Positions 1-12,725 of a stretch of DNA of 64,000 nt are shown in pieces. A program made the translations under genes and the position numbers. Position 1 is the first letter of the stretch. Each line of letters starts with the position of its first letter. This DNA comes from Amoeboaphelidium protococcarum (Eukaryota; Aphelidiomycota; Aphelidea): assembly GCA_023515745.1 (NCBI GenBank), contig JALECJ010000254.1, forward strand, positions 496,001 through 560,000. Reading direction: 5' to 3'. Below the pieces are notes generated by a model, which searched no databases, was not told the DNA's origin, and was given only the letters and a program-made list of their open reading frames with translations.

Positions 1-1856
1 ATCTGCTAGTGTTCAGTGGCTCTCAATCTGCGTCATCGGGTATTGTAAATAATTAGGTGGTGTTTATTAATTGTGGCCTATGGTATCCATTTCTGATGTT
101 TGGGCTATTTGGACCGCCAGCTGATTAGATTTAAAGCGGATACGATATCGTCTGTCTATTGAGATCGAGGTGCCTGTATATTCTTGCTTACTCTATTCAA
201 GAACTTCCTGCTGGGTAGTCACTAATCAATTGTATTGCCATCAAAAGTCAATAGCCTACAGAGATGCCTACTGCTCTACTCACATATTGCATGTAGATGG
301 TATTTCAGTCTACCCATGTAGATCTGCCTCAATCTGTTGGTGATGACAGACTTCGTTCCAATTGTTAGGTTAGATTAAGATTTGGAGCGTTTGAACTCAT
401 AAAATCGTCAGTGGTTGGCAATAGTGATTTGATTCAAGTGTTGGTGAATTTTGTAAAGTTGGGAATTTAAAGTGGTGGTAGTGGAGGAAGCATTATTAAT
501 GATAATGGATTTGGTGATTTGCTGCTGGATTCTCTTCTTGATTATTAGTATGCTAGAAAGCGCAATGATATCTATCGCGTCTGGTTTGCCTCTTGCATAT
601 TCTCTTTGCTTATCGGTAGTTCCCCAGAGAATAGAGGTATCTGTCTATCTGCAAAGATCTTTAGTCCTAGTGATTTAATAGACGGGCAGAAGGATCTATT
701 CACATCCATAATCAATTGCGTGATGGTTTGTAGCAGAGACTCCAGTTCTGATTATCGCCTGCTCATTACGTACCTATCGATGCTATCTCTTTGCCTGGCA
801 GATTCTTCTGAATGGTGTGGTAAGTTTATGAAAGAGTCGTCACGGTTTGCATTTCTGCTCGAGTAAATCCAGTCTCATCCATCACAGGTGGTGTAAGGAC
901 TTTGTGCGTACTTGATTGGTCTTTTGTTTGAGTACAATGATGGACAAGTGAAAACTTTGGGCCGCGCAGAGATTTCCAATGTTGTAATCACCAGAGTCGG
1001 TGTGGAGTCGTATTCGAGTAAAATGAACAGGCTCAGAGACGCTGTAGTGTCTTACTAGCCCATATATGCTGCGAATAGAATCCCGTCTGCAGGCTCTAAT
1101 GACGATGAGCCTGTGCTATATATTGAAGAATTCATTGAGCAGTTTAAAAGCCACTCTGACTCTATTCAAAAGTCTGTGGTCAATCCAAAGTCTGTCAAAA
1201 TGAAGTAACGTTAGTAAGAGGAATCGAAGTAGCACGAGAATGCAATGCAAAGCTATAAAGTGCTAATCAGCGAGCAAGATTAGACTATTGCGTCCTTAAA
1301 AGCAGAAGTATCGCAGTTGAAGTAATAACTGAGTTCTCAATCATAATAGAAGCAGCAGCCATCGCCCCAGAGTAATAATCATAAATAATTGGAGTAAATT
1401 GATATTGAAAAGCATCCAGTTGTGATTGATCTGAGATAATAATTGTCTGAAGCGAATGAGTAATGTTAATCTGTTAATTAGGAGATGGAGGATTTGCTAG
1501 TCTGTCTAGCGGAATAGGACGTGGAGATGAAGAAATTAAAGTAGAGATTGAAAGAATTGGGAGATAATGTAGTGGATGTTGAGAATAGCTTTGATGGCGA
1601 GTAATTGGGTGTTACGGCGCAAGTACATAGTCTGGCTCTTAATGATGAATAAGAGTAATAAGACTAAAAAGAAGAAGAAGTACACAGAGCGCCTATTGAT
1701 TTACCATCACCCGGTGAGTAAAAGTAAGAGATTGACAATGTCTTCAACAATTATCAACAATACAATGATAAGCCTTTTGCGTTCGATTCTAATCCGGAGA
1801 TTAAAGATGGACTTACTGATATCTTTGATACCATAGAAGAACCATCACTATTATGA
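1..1856 (+). CDS. USO1: USO1/p115 vesicle tethering factor, 3' part (5' end outside window)
   Basis: Frame 3 is open from the window edge to TGA at 1854 once TAA/TAG are read as Gln. The middle part (about 900-1130) reads GLCAYLIGLLFEYNDG and RVGVESYSSKMNRLRD, typical of the end of the p115/Uso1 armadillo-like head. It is followed by a Gln-rich coiled-coil tail and an acidic C-terminus. The segment EQDVEMKKLKQRLKELGD corresponds to the C-terminal motif of p115. The family tethers COPII vesicles at the ER-Golgi interface. The coiled coil holds dozens of TAA/TAG codons at heptad positions, several in runs, so the standard code cannot apply. About 617 residues are visible. The first ~100 are less convincing and could contain an intron. 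Confidence 0.85.
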
Positions 1857-2024
1857 GTTATAAAATGAAATATATTCTGCGGTTATGCTATGACTTATAT
1901 TCTAGCTTGATATTTTATAACTGATGATGATGATGATGCATGTTGTAAAGTACAGTAGCGGATTTTCGCTTTTCTTCGTTTTAAACACTTTAAATTTGTG
2001 CTATAAAATCGAGAAAATTCAGTG

Positions 2025-2615
2025 ATGAATTCTAATAAAGGCGATGATATTCAGCAGGAAGTTTTAGCTGGCTCTTTTAGATAAGCTGCGACTGCATTGA
2101 CTAAATTATACAAAGATGCATTAGCGATGTAATAATAGAGTATCTAATCGGTATAAGAGGGTGGTGATACGGAATCATTCAAAGCCGGATATCAGAGCTG
2201 TCTTCAAGATATCATTTAGCTTATATTGTCTGTACCCATGACTGATATAAATAGCCTCGGTGCTGGTCAATAATAATTATATTCAAGCGGAAGTACTCCA
2301 TCATAATCTGCATCTCAGCGATAACAATAACGATTAATAAATGGCGATGTTATGATTGATTATCTCAACGGGCGACAAGACGTGATGATGAAGGAAGCAA
2401 TGTAGAAGTAGCAGCAGGAACGGCGCGCCAGCTCTCAATAATTAAATAGGAATATCAGCGATGATATCAGTTTTGACGATTTTGAAATGATCAGATAGTT
2501 GAGACCAAGTATTGTTGCATTACCGACGACGATGGACGCTGAAAATGGTCACGCCGCTGTTGTTGGTCAAATTTAACCATAATCTCCGCTCAAGAAGAGA
2601 TCCCGCCAATAATGA
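2025..2615 (+). CDS. HAPSTR1/TAPR1-like (DUF4588) protein
   Basis: A 196-residue frame opens at the first ATG after an AT-rich leader and ends in TGA. The N-terminal third contains RQAATALTKLYKDAL and, 30 residues later, FKAGYQSCLQDIIQLIL. This resembles the core of the fungal DUF4588 proteins (human relative HAPSTR1/C16orf72, a nuclear stress-response factor that works with the E3 ligase HUWE1). The remainder is Gln/Ser-rich with a basic KKRSRQQ end that could be a nuclear signal. About two thirds of the Gln residues are TAA or TAG. The family match is recalled from motif shape only. The coding call is stronger than the functional one. Confidence 0.6.
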
Positions 2616-2769
2616 ATGTCTAAAATGTATCATTTATCAGATGTTGATGAATATTTATATCTTTGAAATATTATTTACATTACCACTGCTTCAGCGCATA
2701 ATATTCAGAGGCTCAATTGAAACTCTACTCAATGATCAGGTGGGTGGATGCACATCAGCCCAGTGAATG

Positions 2770-2913
2770 TCAATGCGCCGCTAATCGATCAAAGATCAAC
2801 CGAAACGAACATCTTAAAGGCGCGCGCTCATCGTTCTTCATCTTCTCGGCCTTCCTAGACTTCTTTCTAGTTTTCATCAGTGATAAATGCTTAGAAACTT
2901 TATCTCGCGACAT
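2770..2913 (-). CDS. small basic hypothetical ORF, divergent from LysRS
   Basis: A 47-residue reading frame on the minus strand starts at 2913, only 84 bp from the LysRS start, so the two would share a promoter. The first 30 residues are Lys/Arg/Ser-rich (MSRDKVSKHLSLMKTRKKSR), like a nucleolar or ribosome-associated peptide, and it ends in TGA. It has no TAA/TAG codons. I recognise no family. It could be the first exon of a larger gene or chance. Confidence 0.3.
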   Translation of the reverse strand: MSRDKVSKHLSLMKTRKKSRKAEKMKNDERAPLRCSFRLIFDRLAAH

Positions 2914-2997
2914 TGTAGTATTCTATAAAACTTTGGCACGACATACAATCTACATTTATTGCACAGTTCACATAGTAATATCATAATTAAGAGAGCG

Positions 2998-4833
<1,836 letters not shown>

Positions 4834-4898
4834 TATTGTAGTGAACAAGTAGACAGATTTATTCATCATCACTATTACTCTGTACAGTTTCATTCATT

Positions 4899-6878
4899 TC
4901 ACTATTCGGCTCTTCTTTGCTTCAAGTAAGATATAGCCTGCTGGAAATTCTCGACAATGTGCTGTTACTGCGCAGAGTCTTCCGTCGACACTTCTTCACT
5001 CTTCATAACTTCCTATTGACTTGTAACATACGCTTGAAGCACCTAATTAACGATTTGGACATCAGAGTCACTGAATACTTTGGCGAATAACGGCTCTAAT
5101 GTTAACTACTATTTCATGATCAATAATACAATGAGGTAGCATAAGAATGAGGCTGAAATCAGTAGAGATTCGAGCAGAGGGTGAGATTGCAGCTGGTCCA
5201 GTAATCTAAGAGTCTGAATGCAGTCTTTAGCAATTGACTCATAAAGAGCTGCATCGAACATAGGCGGATCATTGCATTAAAATAAGTTAATAAGTGAGCA
5301 AGCTGACATTGTGATATGCGAGCATATAATCTCGGCCTCACCAACCGATCCATGGTCGTCTTTCACAACAAGAGATATTTTCTAAATGGCTTCGCTGATT
5401 CTAGCAATTGAAGAGGACATCCAAGCATTATCCGGTTATTAATGAAGCCATAGTATACACTCTTTCCAGTCGTGCGTAAGTTTCAAGCAGATATTTAGAT
5501 AGATCGTGTATAGTTGATGATTGTATGAGGTAGATTCATCGTTGAAGGACTTCATCATGGGCAAGATAATATCGTATGCATATTTTAAAAGCTTAGGATT
5601 ATGCAGACATACACTACCCAGCACAGTAAGAATCTGAGTCTTTAGCTATGTATCAACGCACGGTAATCTAAGAATTAATTGAGCAAACCATTCCTCTGCT
5701 ATCCTATCAATTTGACCTAGAACAGTTCTCAGATTACTATCACAACAGATATCGTGGCAGCATTTAATTAAAATTATTTACATGTCAGGATCATCAACCA
5801 GTTCATAAAGCTCGTGTAAAAGCTTCTATTGCTTTTTACTGAGACTGGTCACGGATTGTTAGTCCAGAACATCAGGCAACTAAGTTAAAGCATAACTAAT
5901 CAGCGACGGTGATAGAAAATTCTTAGCACTCAGATACACAAGTCTTATCATAACAATTAAAGCACACACGATCACCTACACTAATACAAGCAATCTAACA
6001 GCTCGTTCATCATGTATCGATTCAATCATACCTAGTCTTTATATCCGCCGAGTAGGCCCAAGATTTTCTCATGATTCTGAGTGATGCAGAGTCTTTCAAG
6101 AAATTCATTAACCTTGCACTTTAACATGATTTCAACTATACTACCTTAGCCGCACATATAATAATTCTGGTACAAAATATAGTTCAATTTACCTATTTTG
6201 TTGTACAGATAGACTTTGATCAGACTGAAGACCATCAATGAGAAATGATATTCCATCAGAGAACCGCTGAAATTCACCATTGAATCGGAGTTCACTTACA
6301 GTCTTGACTTCAACGCACTGAGCCAACTAAGTTTAGTCACCCTATGAAGAGACATCAAGACATGATGATGATGAACGCTAAGATGCACATGGCAACTACT
6401 ACTAATCAGAGTTCAACTGAGACGCGTTGTGACTTTTGACCAGATACTCTTCTTAAAGTCGCGTTTCAGTTTCTTGCGTTTCAGTCGTCAACGAGTCGTC
6501 GTCGTCGTTGTCCAAGGTGGTTATAGAACTGCTCTGAGATGATACTTTGAACACAGACTTTAAGCCATAAAGCTTGACACCAACACTTTCAGTAGAGACA
6601 CTACTTTCAGTTCTACTGAAGGAATTCATAGTAGTAGAACATTTGACACTTTGAATGGTTCTTCTCTTCTGGACTGGCTAACTAGAGACGGAGGAATTTT
6701 GAGAGCTGTGCAGTTAAAAGTCATTTTCTTGAGAGGACCTTGAACATCCCTAGGTATTCACATCAGTAATATCATCCTTATATACCTTAATCTTCTTCTT
6801 ACGATAAGTGGATTGAGTTTTGGCACTATTATTACGTGTCTAATTCAGCATACTTCCATTTGATGAGGTATTGAACAT
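4899..6878 (-). CDS. WAPL: WAPL/Wpl1-like cohesin release factor (3 exons)
   Basis: Exons run 6878-6193, 6140-6032 and 5975-4899, separated by introns of 52 and 56 nt that begin GTAAAT and GTATGA and end GGTAG and GTGTAG. Joined, they give 623 residues with all phases consistent. The first ~190 residues are a low-complexity Ser/Thr/Gln region with basic patches. Then comes ELRFNGEFQRFSDGISFLID with LQSDQSLSVQQ, which matches the start of the WAPL domain, followed by a helical-repeat C-terminal half. WAPL proteins open the cohesin ring and release it from chromatin. The second half is poorly conserved by eye but fits the HEAT-like WAPL fold. Both introns interrupt the WAPL domain. Confidence 0.75.
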
Positions 6879-7023
6879 GGTGTTTCAACTGCTCTCTTAC
6901 CATGCCAAGTGAAAAGAAATGTAAAGAAGACTTTACGGTGAATTCCTCTATGAGATGAAAACGCGATCTTTTCCAAGTAAAGCTCACATATAGCGCGTTA
7001 AAACGTTAATCAAATTCAAAATT

Positions 7024-8022
7024 ATGACCAAGTGGGGACCAGATAGTGAAAAGCTCGTAATTCCGGGATTCCCGGCAATTATTCCAATGTATATGAACGA
7101 TGACTAGCTAAGGTAGTACATGCGCATAATCAGGATTGAGGAAATTACATAGATGCTTCGTACCGGCAATGTGTTTCCAGAGTATAACGAGAGTAGACCG
7201 CGATCACCTAGTCCTGAGCCTGAATATGATGAGGATATGAAGAGAATTAATACTAGGGATGTCAGATACCGGACGCGACTGGAAGAGGAAAGGAATTAGT
7301 TAATAGAAGAGGCATGTGATGCTGATCACTTGTACAAACCCCCAGCAGATTATCGCCGGACGCCTAAATTGAATGAACGGATATACATTCCAGTGCGGGA
7401 TTTCCCCGAGATTAATTTCATGGGTTTGCTGATAGGTCCACGTGGAAAGTATCTTTAAAGTCTCGAGTAGTAGGCTGGAGTGAAAATATCTATACGTGGT
7501 CGCGGTGCCGAGAAGGATAGAGCTGATGCTCGCTCTAATGCTGGTCAGGAGGGAATGGATGACGATCTACATGCTCTTATAATGGCTGAGAATGAAGAGA
7601 ATCTAGTCGCAGGTGTTAAATTAGTTAATGAGATTCTCGAGAAGGCATGTACCGATCCAGAGTCTGTAGTTGAGATGAGGCGGTAATAGCTGGTGGAACT
7701 TGCGAAGCTCAATGGTGTCAATGTCGATGAAAGCGGTAAGCTGGCAGTTACGGGTTGTCAAATTTGTGGTGATACTGCTCATCAATAGAATTAGTGCCCT
7801 CTTTCTAGTGATCCTGATCATATAAAGAAAGCAGAGGAACGATCTAGGAAGATGGAAGCAGATTATGAAGAATTTCTGTTGTCGATTGGTGGATAGAGCG
7901 CGTTAAAAGGAGCCGTTGAAGTAGAGAAGCCTGTGGTGCCTGAGAATGTTGAAGTTGAGACTTCTGTAGACGGCGATCTTTAATACGCTCCATGGAACTA
8001 TTAGGTCAGATAAACAAGATGA
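7024..8022 (+). CDS. SF1: splicing factor 1 / branchpoint-binding protein
   Basis: A single-exon gene of 332 residues. The N-terminus carries the SF1 helix-hairpin region, with a U2AF-ligand-like WGPDSE and two MRIIRIEEIT-type helices. A KH-QUA2 domain follows (INFMGLLIGPRGKYL loop, KISIRGRG), then one zinc knuckle CQICGDTAHQQNQC. SF1/BBP recognises the intron branchpoint in the commitment complex. Within the zinc knuckle two residues are TAG, and in the KH loop LQSLEQQ uses TAA, TAG, TAG, so neither domain can be read with the standard code. The family's proline-rich tail is short here. It ends in TGA 58 bp from the convergent stop of the next gene. Confidence 0.95.
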
Positions 8023-8080
8023 ACTTTGAAAATTGTATTGTGGTAAAGAAACATATTGATATCTTGAATGAATTCAGTTA

Positions 8081-8736
8081 TCACTAGTCGTTTCCTTATT
8101 GTTGCAAATTTTCGAATGACTGTAGCTGCTGGTTATAGTTCTCAACGTCCGCCTAGTGATAGTAAATGTTGCATAGTGCTGTGTAGTACGCAATCATAAA
8201 TAGGCATATAGTAGATATCCAGCCAGCTAACACTTTCACCAGTTAACCAGCACTCGAACCGGTCGGCGCGAATCTGATGTCGATCGCGTAACAAATGCAA
8301 ACTAATACAAATATAACATTGAGGATACTGATCTACACCTTAGAACAATCAAATATCTAATAATTACTGTATCAAAAAATGAAATCACCATTTGCTGAGC
8401 TAATTTGCTAGATTTCGCGGACTTAATGGTTTACAGACGTAAATCATGCAACTGATCTTATATCCTCTCCCTTAATTCAGCTTTAAGTTATCCGATTTAA
8501 GCAGTGTTGTAACCAATTTTGTCTGATAAAAAGTCATAATCGTTCTAAAATTGGGCACTATTCTTCTTGAGGTAAGCCAGCTCCTACTATTACGCGTTCA
8601 ACTCCTCCTTATTCGCGTCCATTTTTAACTTGTTTTCGTCCAGCTATTATTAGTTCTTGTTCAACTGCACTTGATTCTCAGCAATCTGTTTCCATAGAGC
8701 ATCAGCCTGACTCTACAGTCTTTTCAAATATTCCAT
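8081..8736 (-). CDS. coiled-coil protein with two C-terminal membrane segments (2 exons)
   Basis: Exon 1 is 8736-8389 and exon 2 is 8332-8081. The 56-nt intron begins GTGATT and ends CTAAGGTGTAG. The product is 199 residues. The first ~115 are a Gln/Lys/Asn-rich coiled coil, many of whose Gln codons are TAA or TAG. Two hydrophobic segments follow (about VIFVLVCICYAI and ISTICLFMIAYYTALC) with a short Gln-rich tail. The topology suggests a membrane-anchored coiled-coil protein of the secretory pathway or an organelle. I cannot place it in a family. Exon phase, the intron ends and the single TGA support the model. Confidence 0.55.
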
Positions 8737-9342
8737 TTTAGGATTGGCTTTCAGACATCGCGTCCATCAGGGGAAATTTAATTTTTTAAACGATATGGTT
8801 ATTATAAATAAAGTGATGCAATAAGCGATGTACTGTAGAGACTAAAGTTGCTGATTGGAATCTCTGAAACAAGCATACAACAATCGATAGGAACGATGAG
8901 GAAAAGTGGCTTAACGCGCATAGCTGAAACAGGCTCATGCGGACGTCTCACTCTCCTTACAAAATGATCAATGGCGTGTTTCAGGCATTTCTGTAGCATT
9001 TTGAGATCAAGCAAAGGGCCTCAAATCATTCGAAATTTTGTGTTCAAAGACATGAACTAAATCATTGATTGCCACTTTACTTTTTTCATAACAATGATAC
9101 AATTAAAAAACAGTGAGTTAAACCGCGTGAGATACAATTGTTATCTCATTCATGCCGTAAAAGAGAATTTGAAGCATACAGCATCTGATGGATCAATGTC
9201 AGATATCGCGTGAACTAAACCCCGTATTGTGAAATTGAAGAATGTCTTTAAGATATTTAGATTACAAAACGATATGAAAAAGTTATATTTATCTTAATTT
9301 TAACAACACATTCACTAGTTTCAATAAAGCGGTTGTGCTTAA
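8737..9342. other. unresolved small gene(s)
   Basis: Both strands have coding-like pieces that do not join into one open frame. On the minus strand are IRGLVHAISDIDPSDAVCF near 9220 and AINDLVHVFEHKISNDLRPF near 9050, then an 82-codon stretch from 9002. On the plus strand are RLKLLIGISETSIQQS from 8838 and an open stretch to TGA near 9212. The plus strand has two TGTAG motifs, at about 8838 and 8996, which match the acceptor seen in the proven introns. A small intron-containing gene is likely, but I cannot decide strand or exon structure. Confidence 0.3.
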
Positions 9343-9964
9343 TCAGCCAGAGATCGCGAACGCATCAATCTTCACTTGGAAACTATCATTACCACTCGCG
9401 ACTTTAAATATAGCCAGCATTTAGGAAGGATTAGCAACGGCTAACAGCTCTCTTAAGATGGTTATCTACGCAAAAGACTCTACTGATAATAGTGTTCATA
9501 GTAAAAAAAAACTATGTTTTACCACTAATTTAGCTAATTTACTAGCAGTAGCAGATAAACTTACAGCAAAGCGCGAATCGCGCATCTTGTCGCGGAAATC
9601 CTTATACTCCTCCGCTATCTGAGAATTTCCTCTGTCCTTAACAGAGACTTCACCTTGCAACTAGACATTTGTCTTTCTCAGTTATATAATTTCTTCTCTC
9701 AGCGCCACATTTTCTGTTTTTTTTACCATTATATATCTACTTATCTTTGTCTACAATGTCTGTTCTTGCGCGTCAAGCTTGTTTTGCTGTATCTCTCTCG
9801 ACCAGTTTCTTTAATCTTATAAACTACTGCATCAACGATTGATTATCCAAATTTTAGCTCTGATATAAAGCTTTCACAAATTCGAACGTGTTACTATCTA
9901 ATAGTGTTACGTGGGCTATTCGTGTTAGGCAAATATGAGCCTGATACAGCTCAGTATATTGCAT
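9343..9964 (-). CDS. small coiled-coil protein (3 exons), unidentified
   Basis: The model is exons 9964-9803, 9750-9565 and 9465-9343. All three keep phase 0 and together encode 156 residues ending in TGA. The introns are 52 nt (starting GTCGAG, ending TTGTAG) and 99 nt (GTAAGT to GCGTAG). The N-terminus reads MQYTELYQAHICL with LLDSNTFEFVKALYQSQNLD. A clear coiled coil follows (LREEIIQLRKTNVQLQ), then a short C-terminal helix, ILRELLAVANPSQML. The shape resembles small kinetochore or tether coiled-coil subunits, but no motif decides it. The first donor is non-canonical after GT. Without that intron the two flanking coiled-coil frames are offset by one base. Confidence 0.5.
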
Positions 9965-10485
9965 ATGACATCAATGGTGACACGTTAACCTCCGTCCTAA
10001 TTTTTTCTCAGTCAAGCAGACATAAGCTGTATTCTATAAAGCACTCCGTCTTTTATTGTACAAAAGCCATGAGCAACAAAGGAGAGAAAGATAAAGTTTA
10101 TGAGCTCAGATCACCTATCATTGCTATCGATCTTTACTAGTCATCACATCAAACAACAACCTGATTGATGGAATTTGCGATCCAAGGCGCAAGACTGATC
10201 AGGGCGTTTTGGAAGCGGAACTAAATGGTTTGGTTTATTTGCCTACCGGTATCTGAAAATATGTTTAGTATCCTTGCCAATAATGTCTCCAATTAAACAG
10301 GACACAATACACGGTACCAAATGATCAAATCGAATCTCTATACTGCAAGACAGTGCTTTGTTTCATGTGAATATTCGAGTATTGCGCCAATCTCCATTGA
10401 AGTTTTCTCTTACACGATCTCAAACTCTGCCGTTAAATCAGTCTACTCTATCCGCCATTAATATCTATTGACACAGACATTTAAT
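9965..10485. other. 521 bp without a resolvable gene
   Basis: Several overlapping open frames exist on both strands. On plus there are stretches to TGA near 10160 and 10257, and the frame in phase with SNF8 is open upstream from about 10261. On minus there are frames of about 50-85 codons starting near 10481 and 10414. None shows a family motif, and because only TGA terminates here such openness is expected by chance. The segment holds the promoters of SNF8 (plus) and of the coiled-coil gene ending at 9343 (minus). Confidence 0.4.
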
Positions 10486-11175
10486 ATGAGGAGAGGAGTG
10501 GGTATAGCTGGGTTGCAGAAAATGAAGCAGGACTAGAAGTAGCTCAAAGAGAAAGGCTCAGAGTTAAAGCAAACATAGATTGAGGATATAAAGCGAGATT
10601 TGGAAATGCTCAAAGGCCAGCTGTCGCAGTTTGCCGTCAAGTACAAGAAAGAGATCATGTCAGATCCAGTGTTCAGGGACCAGTTTCATCAGATGTGCAA
10701 TAATGTGGGAATTGATCCACTACACAGCAGCAAGAGCGTGTACAATGTCATTCTGGGAGACTTTTATAATGAACTCGCGGTCAAAGTTATAGAGCAGTGT
10801 ATCCTGCACAATCAAGGCGGACTCACAGATATGGATACTCTGTTAGGCAATCTGAACGTTGAGAACGTAAGCAGCGGGGACGTAAGACGCGCCATCAAGA
10901 CGCTGAAGCCGTTCGGTAATGGCTTTGAGATAATCCAGATTGGTGGGCGAGACTTTGTGCAGAGTGTACCGCGTGAGATGCAGCAGGACGACCGTAAAGT
11001 TTTAGATCTGGCGTCTTTGAATAAAGGACTGTTGAATAAGAATCTTATAAAGAAGGCGCTGCAATGGTATGAGCCGCGGATAGAGTTAATACTTGCGCGT
11101 CTATTGTCTGAAGGCATCCTATGGCTTGATCAAACTGACGATTATTACGCGGCATCCCTGATTTTGAAAGATTGA
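10486..11175 (+). CDS. SNF8: ESCRT-II subunit SNF8/VPS22/EAP30
   Basis: A single-exon gene of 229 residues starting MRRGVGIAGLQKMK, the diagnostic N-terminus of Vps22. FAVKYKKEIMSDPVFRDQF, MCNNVGIDPL and GDFYNELAVKVIEQC follow, and it ends in two winged-helix domains. ESCRT-II sorts ubiquitinated membrane cargo at endosomes. The start is fixed by the conserved MRRG. The in-frame open region upstream has no homology and is ignored. Only three Gln residues near the N-terminus use TAG. The length is slightly below the usual ~250. Confidence 0.95.
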
Positions 11176-11235
11176 ACTTACTCAATATATAGCTCTTTTC
11201 TCTCTTTATTTCTAGTGTAAGATATAAGAAAATTG

Positions 11236-12225
11236 ATGAATAAATTGTAGTTAATAAAAAAGTGTCTTCCAGCGACGCAATTTGATGCTATAGTAGCCTA
11301 CGGTTCAGGTGTATTTAATCAACATGGCCTAATTCCAAGATCTAAATCTTAGCTCAGATCAAAGGCATCTAATAATCATCAAACTACTAACAATGAAGGA
11401 GAAAAGAAGATGATTGATTATATCGTGGCTGTTCCTGATACCTAAAGTTTCCATAAACTCAATCTGTAAAAGAATGCCAGTCACTACTCGTCCATTGCTA
11501 GCTCTCTTTCACCGCGTGTATTGTCATATTTGACTGATCAAGTAGGAGGTGGGATCTATTACAACACTGGAATACCGTTCGAATAGGAGACTCTAAAATA
11601 TGGCGTTATATCGACTTCTACGCTGGTGAGTGATCTTACAAATTGGGATACTTTATACGTGGCTGGTAGACTGTAGAAGCCGGTGCTATTTGAATCGAAC
11701 AGCTAAGAAGTGCTATCTGCGTATAAGCAAAACTTGAACAGTGCTCTAACTGTGGCTGTGTTAATGATGCCTCAATCTGTGTTTACAAAATTAGAATTAT
11801 TTACACAAATCTGTTAACTGTCATACATGGGAGACTTTAGAATGTATTTCAAGGCCGAAGATCCAAAGAAAATCCATAATATTGTATCCCACTAGTATTA
11901 GCAGTTTAGCGAAATATACCGCGAGACGATAAAGTCGAGTCCGCTGATTTCTGAATCCACTCAAGATGGCGAACAGTTGATACGAGTATACAAGGACGAT
12001 ACTGTCATAAGGGACGCGTTATTATCTCTACCTTAAAACCTTAAAGCGGGAAAAGCTCCTCACAATGATTATTCGTAATTAGCCAACTATCAACGGAGAA
12101 GGATCATCTCAATAAGTCGCGATCCGGCAATGACTCAAGCTGTGAAGGGAGTTCTCACTGCTGGTGCCACCAAATCGTTCAACTATGCACTACGAAAGAT
12201 TCAGAAAGCATATCAGAAGCAATGA
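11236..12225 (+). CDS. TAMM41: mitochondrial phosphatidate cytidylyltransferase TAM41
   Basis: A single-exon gene of 329 residues. The N-terminus (MNKLQLIKKCLPATQF then DAIVAYGSGVFNQ) carries the nucleotidyltransferase G-S-G signature of Tam41/Mmp37. MIDYIVAVPDTQSFHKLNLQ, the GGGIYYNT segment and KYGVIST follow, all in family order. The enzyme makes CDP-diacylglycerol on the mitochondrial inner membrane for cardiolipin synthesis. Many TAA and TAG codons occur, including within conserved blocks (PDTQSFH, YVAGRLQKP). The gene begins 60 bp after SNF8, same strand. A Gln-rich low-complexity insert follows the first block. Confidence 0.93.
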
Positions 12226-12272
12226 TATATTTATGAATGTATATGATTATAGTTACCATTACAACAATTTAG

Positions 12273-12446
12273 TCATTATTATTATTATTAAACTTTGTAA
12301 ACCAACTTTTATCCTATCAGCCGATTACCAATGTAAGATCCAATACCGAAAAATACTCCAATCAGCATTGGAAACACCACAAGATTTCGCACATCCCGTA
12401 TGAGCCACGCATAATCTCTCAAGATTTTTTTTATCCTCTAATTCAT
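12273..12446 (-). CDS. small single-span membrane protein, hypothetical
   Basis: A 57-residue frame from ATG at 12446 to TGA at 12273. A basic N-terminus is followed by a hydrophobic stretch (VVFPMLIGVFFGIGSYIG) and a tail of five Gln, all TAA. Size and layout fit small mitochondrial membrane subunits, but no family is recognised. The poly-TAA tail could equally be an AT-rich 3' region. Confidence 0.35.
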
Positions 12447-12456
12447 TATAATCCTT

Positions 12457-12684
12457 TCAGTTACGCGAATCCTCACAAAGTAATAGTTGATCAGAATTAT
12501 AAAGTATCGTGGTGATATAAACTGCAAGGGGGAAAAGAAACCTTTTAAAGTTGTGGCGAATGATCTTTAACGCTCTTTTCTTCATATTGATTGATCTCAC
12601 CTTATTGTACGTATAGTTGATAGATTTACCTAAATCAAGAGTAAAAAACTTATTAGAAATCTTTAAATATTTATCATTAGTCAT
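12457..12684 (-). CDS. hypothetical 75-residue ORF
   Basis: A basic protein frame from ATG to TGA with one hydrophobic patch (FLFPLAVYITTILY). It lies directly upstream of the small membrane ORF ending at 12273 and in the same orientation. The two could be exons of one gene, but no splice pair keeps the phase. It contains no TAA/TAG codon. Confidence 0.2.
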   Translation of the reverse strand: MTNDKYLKISNKFFTLDLGKSINYTYNKVRSINMKKRALKIIRHNFKRFLFPLAVYITTILYNSDQLLLCEDSRN

Positions 12685-12725
12685 ATTTAATTAGATTGCT
12701 GTCTGCTTATTTGGTATTTAGAGCA

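Noticed and set aside
9904-10161. Plus-strand ORF (GLFVLGKYEPDTAQYIAYD...)
   Set aside because: Its first part lies antisense to the first exon of the better supported minus-strand coiled-coil gene, and no motif or splice pair extends it.
10261-10485. N-terminal extension of SNF8
   Set aside because: The frame is open upstream but shows no homology; the conserved MRRGVG start of Vps22 fixes the beginning at 10486.
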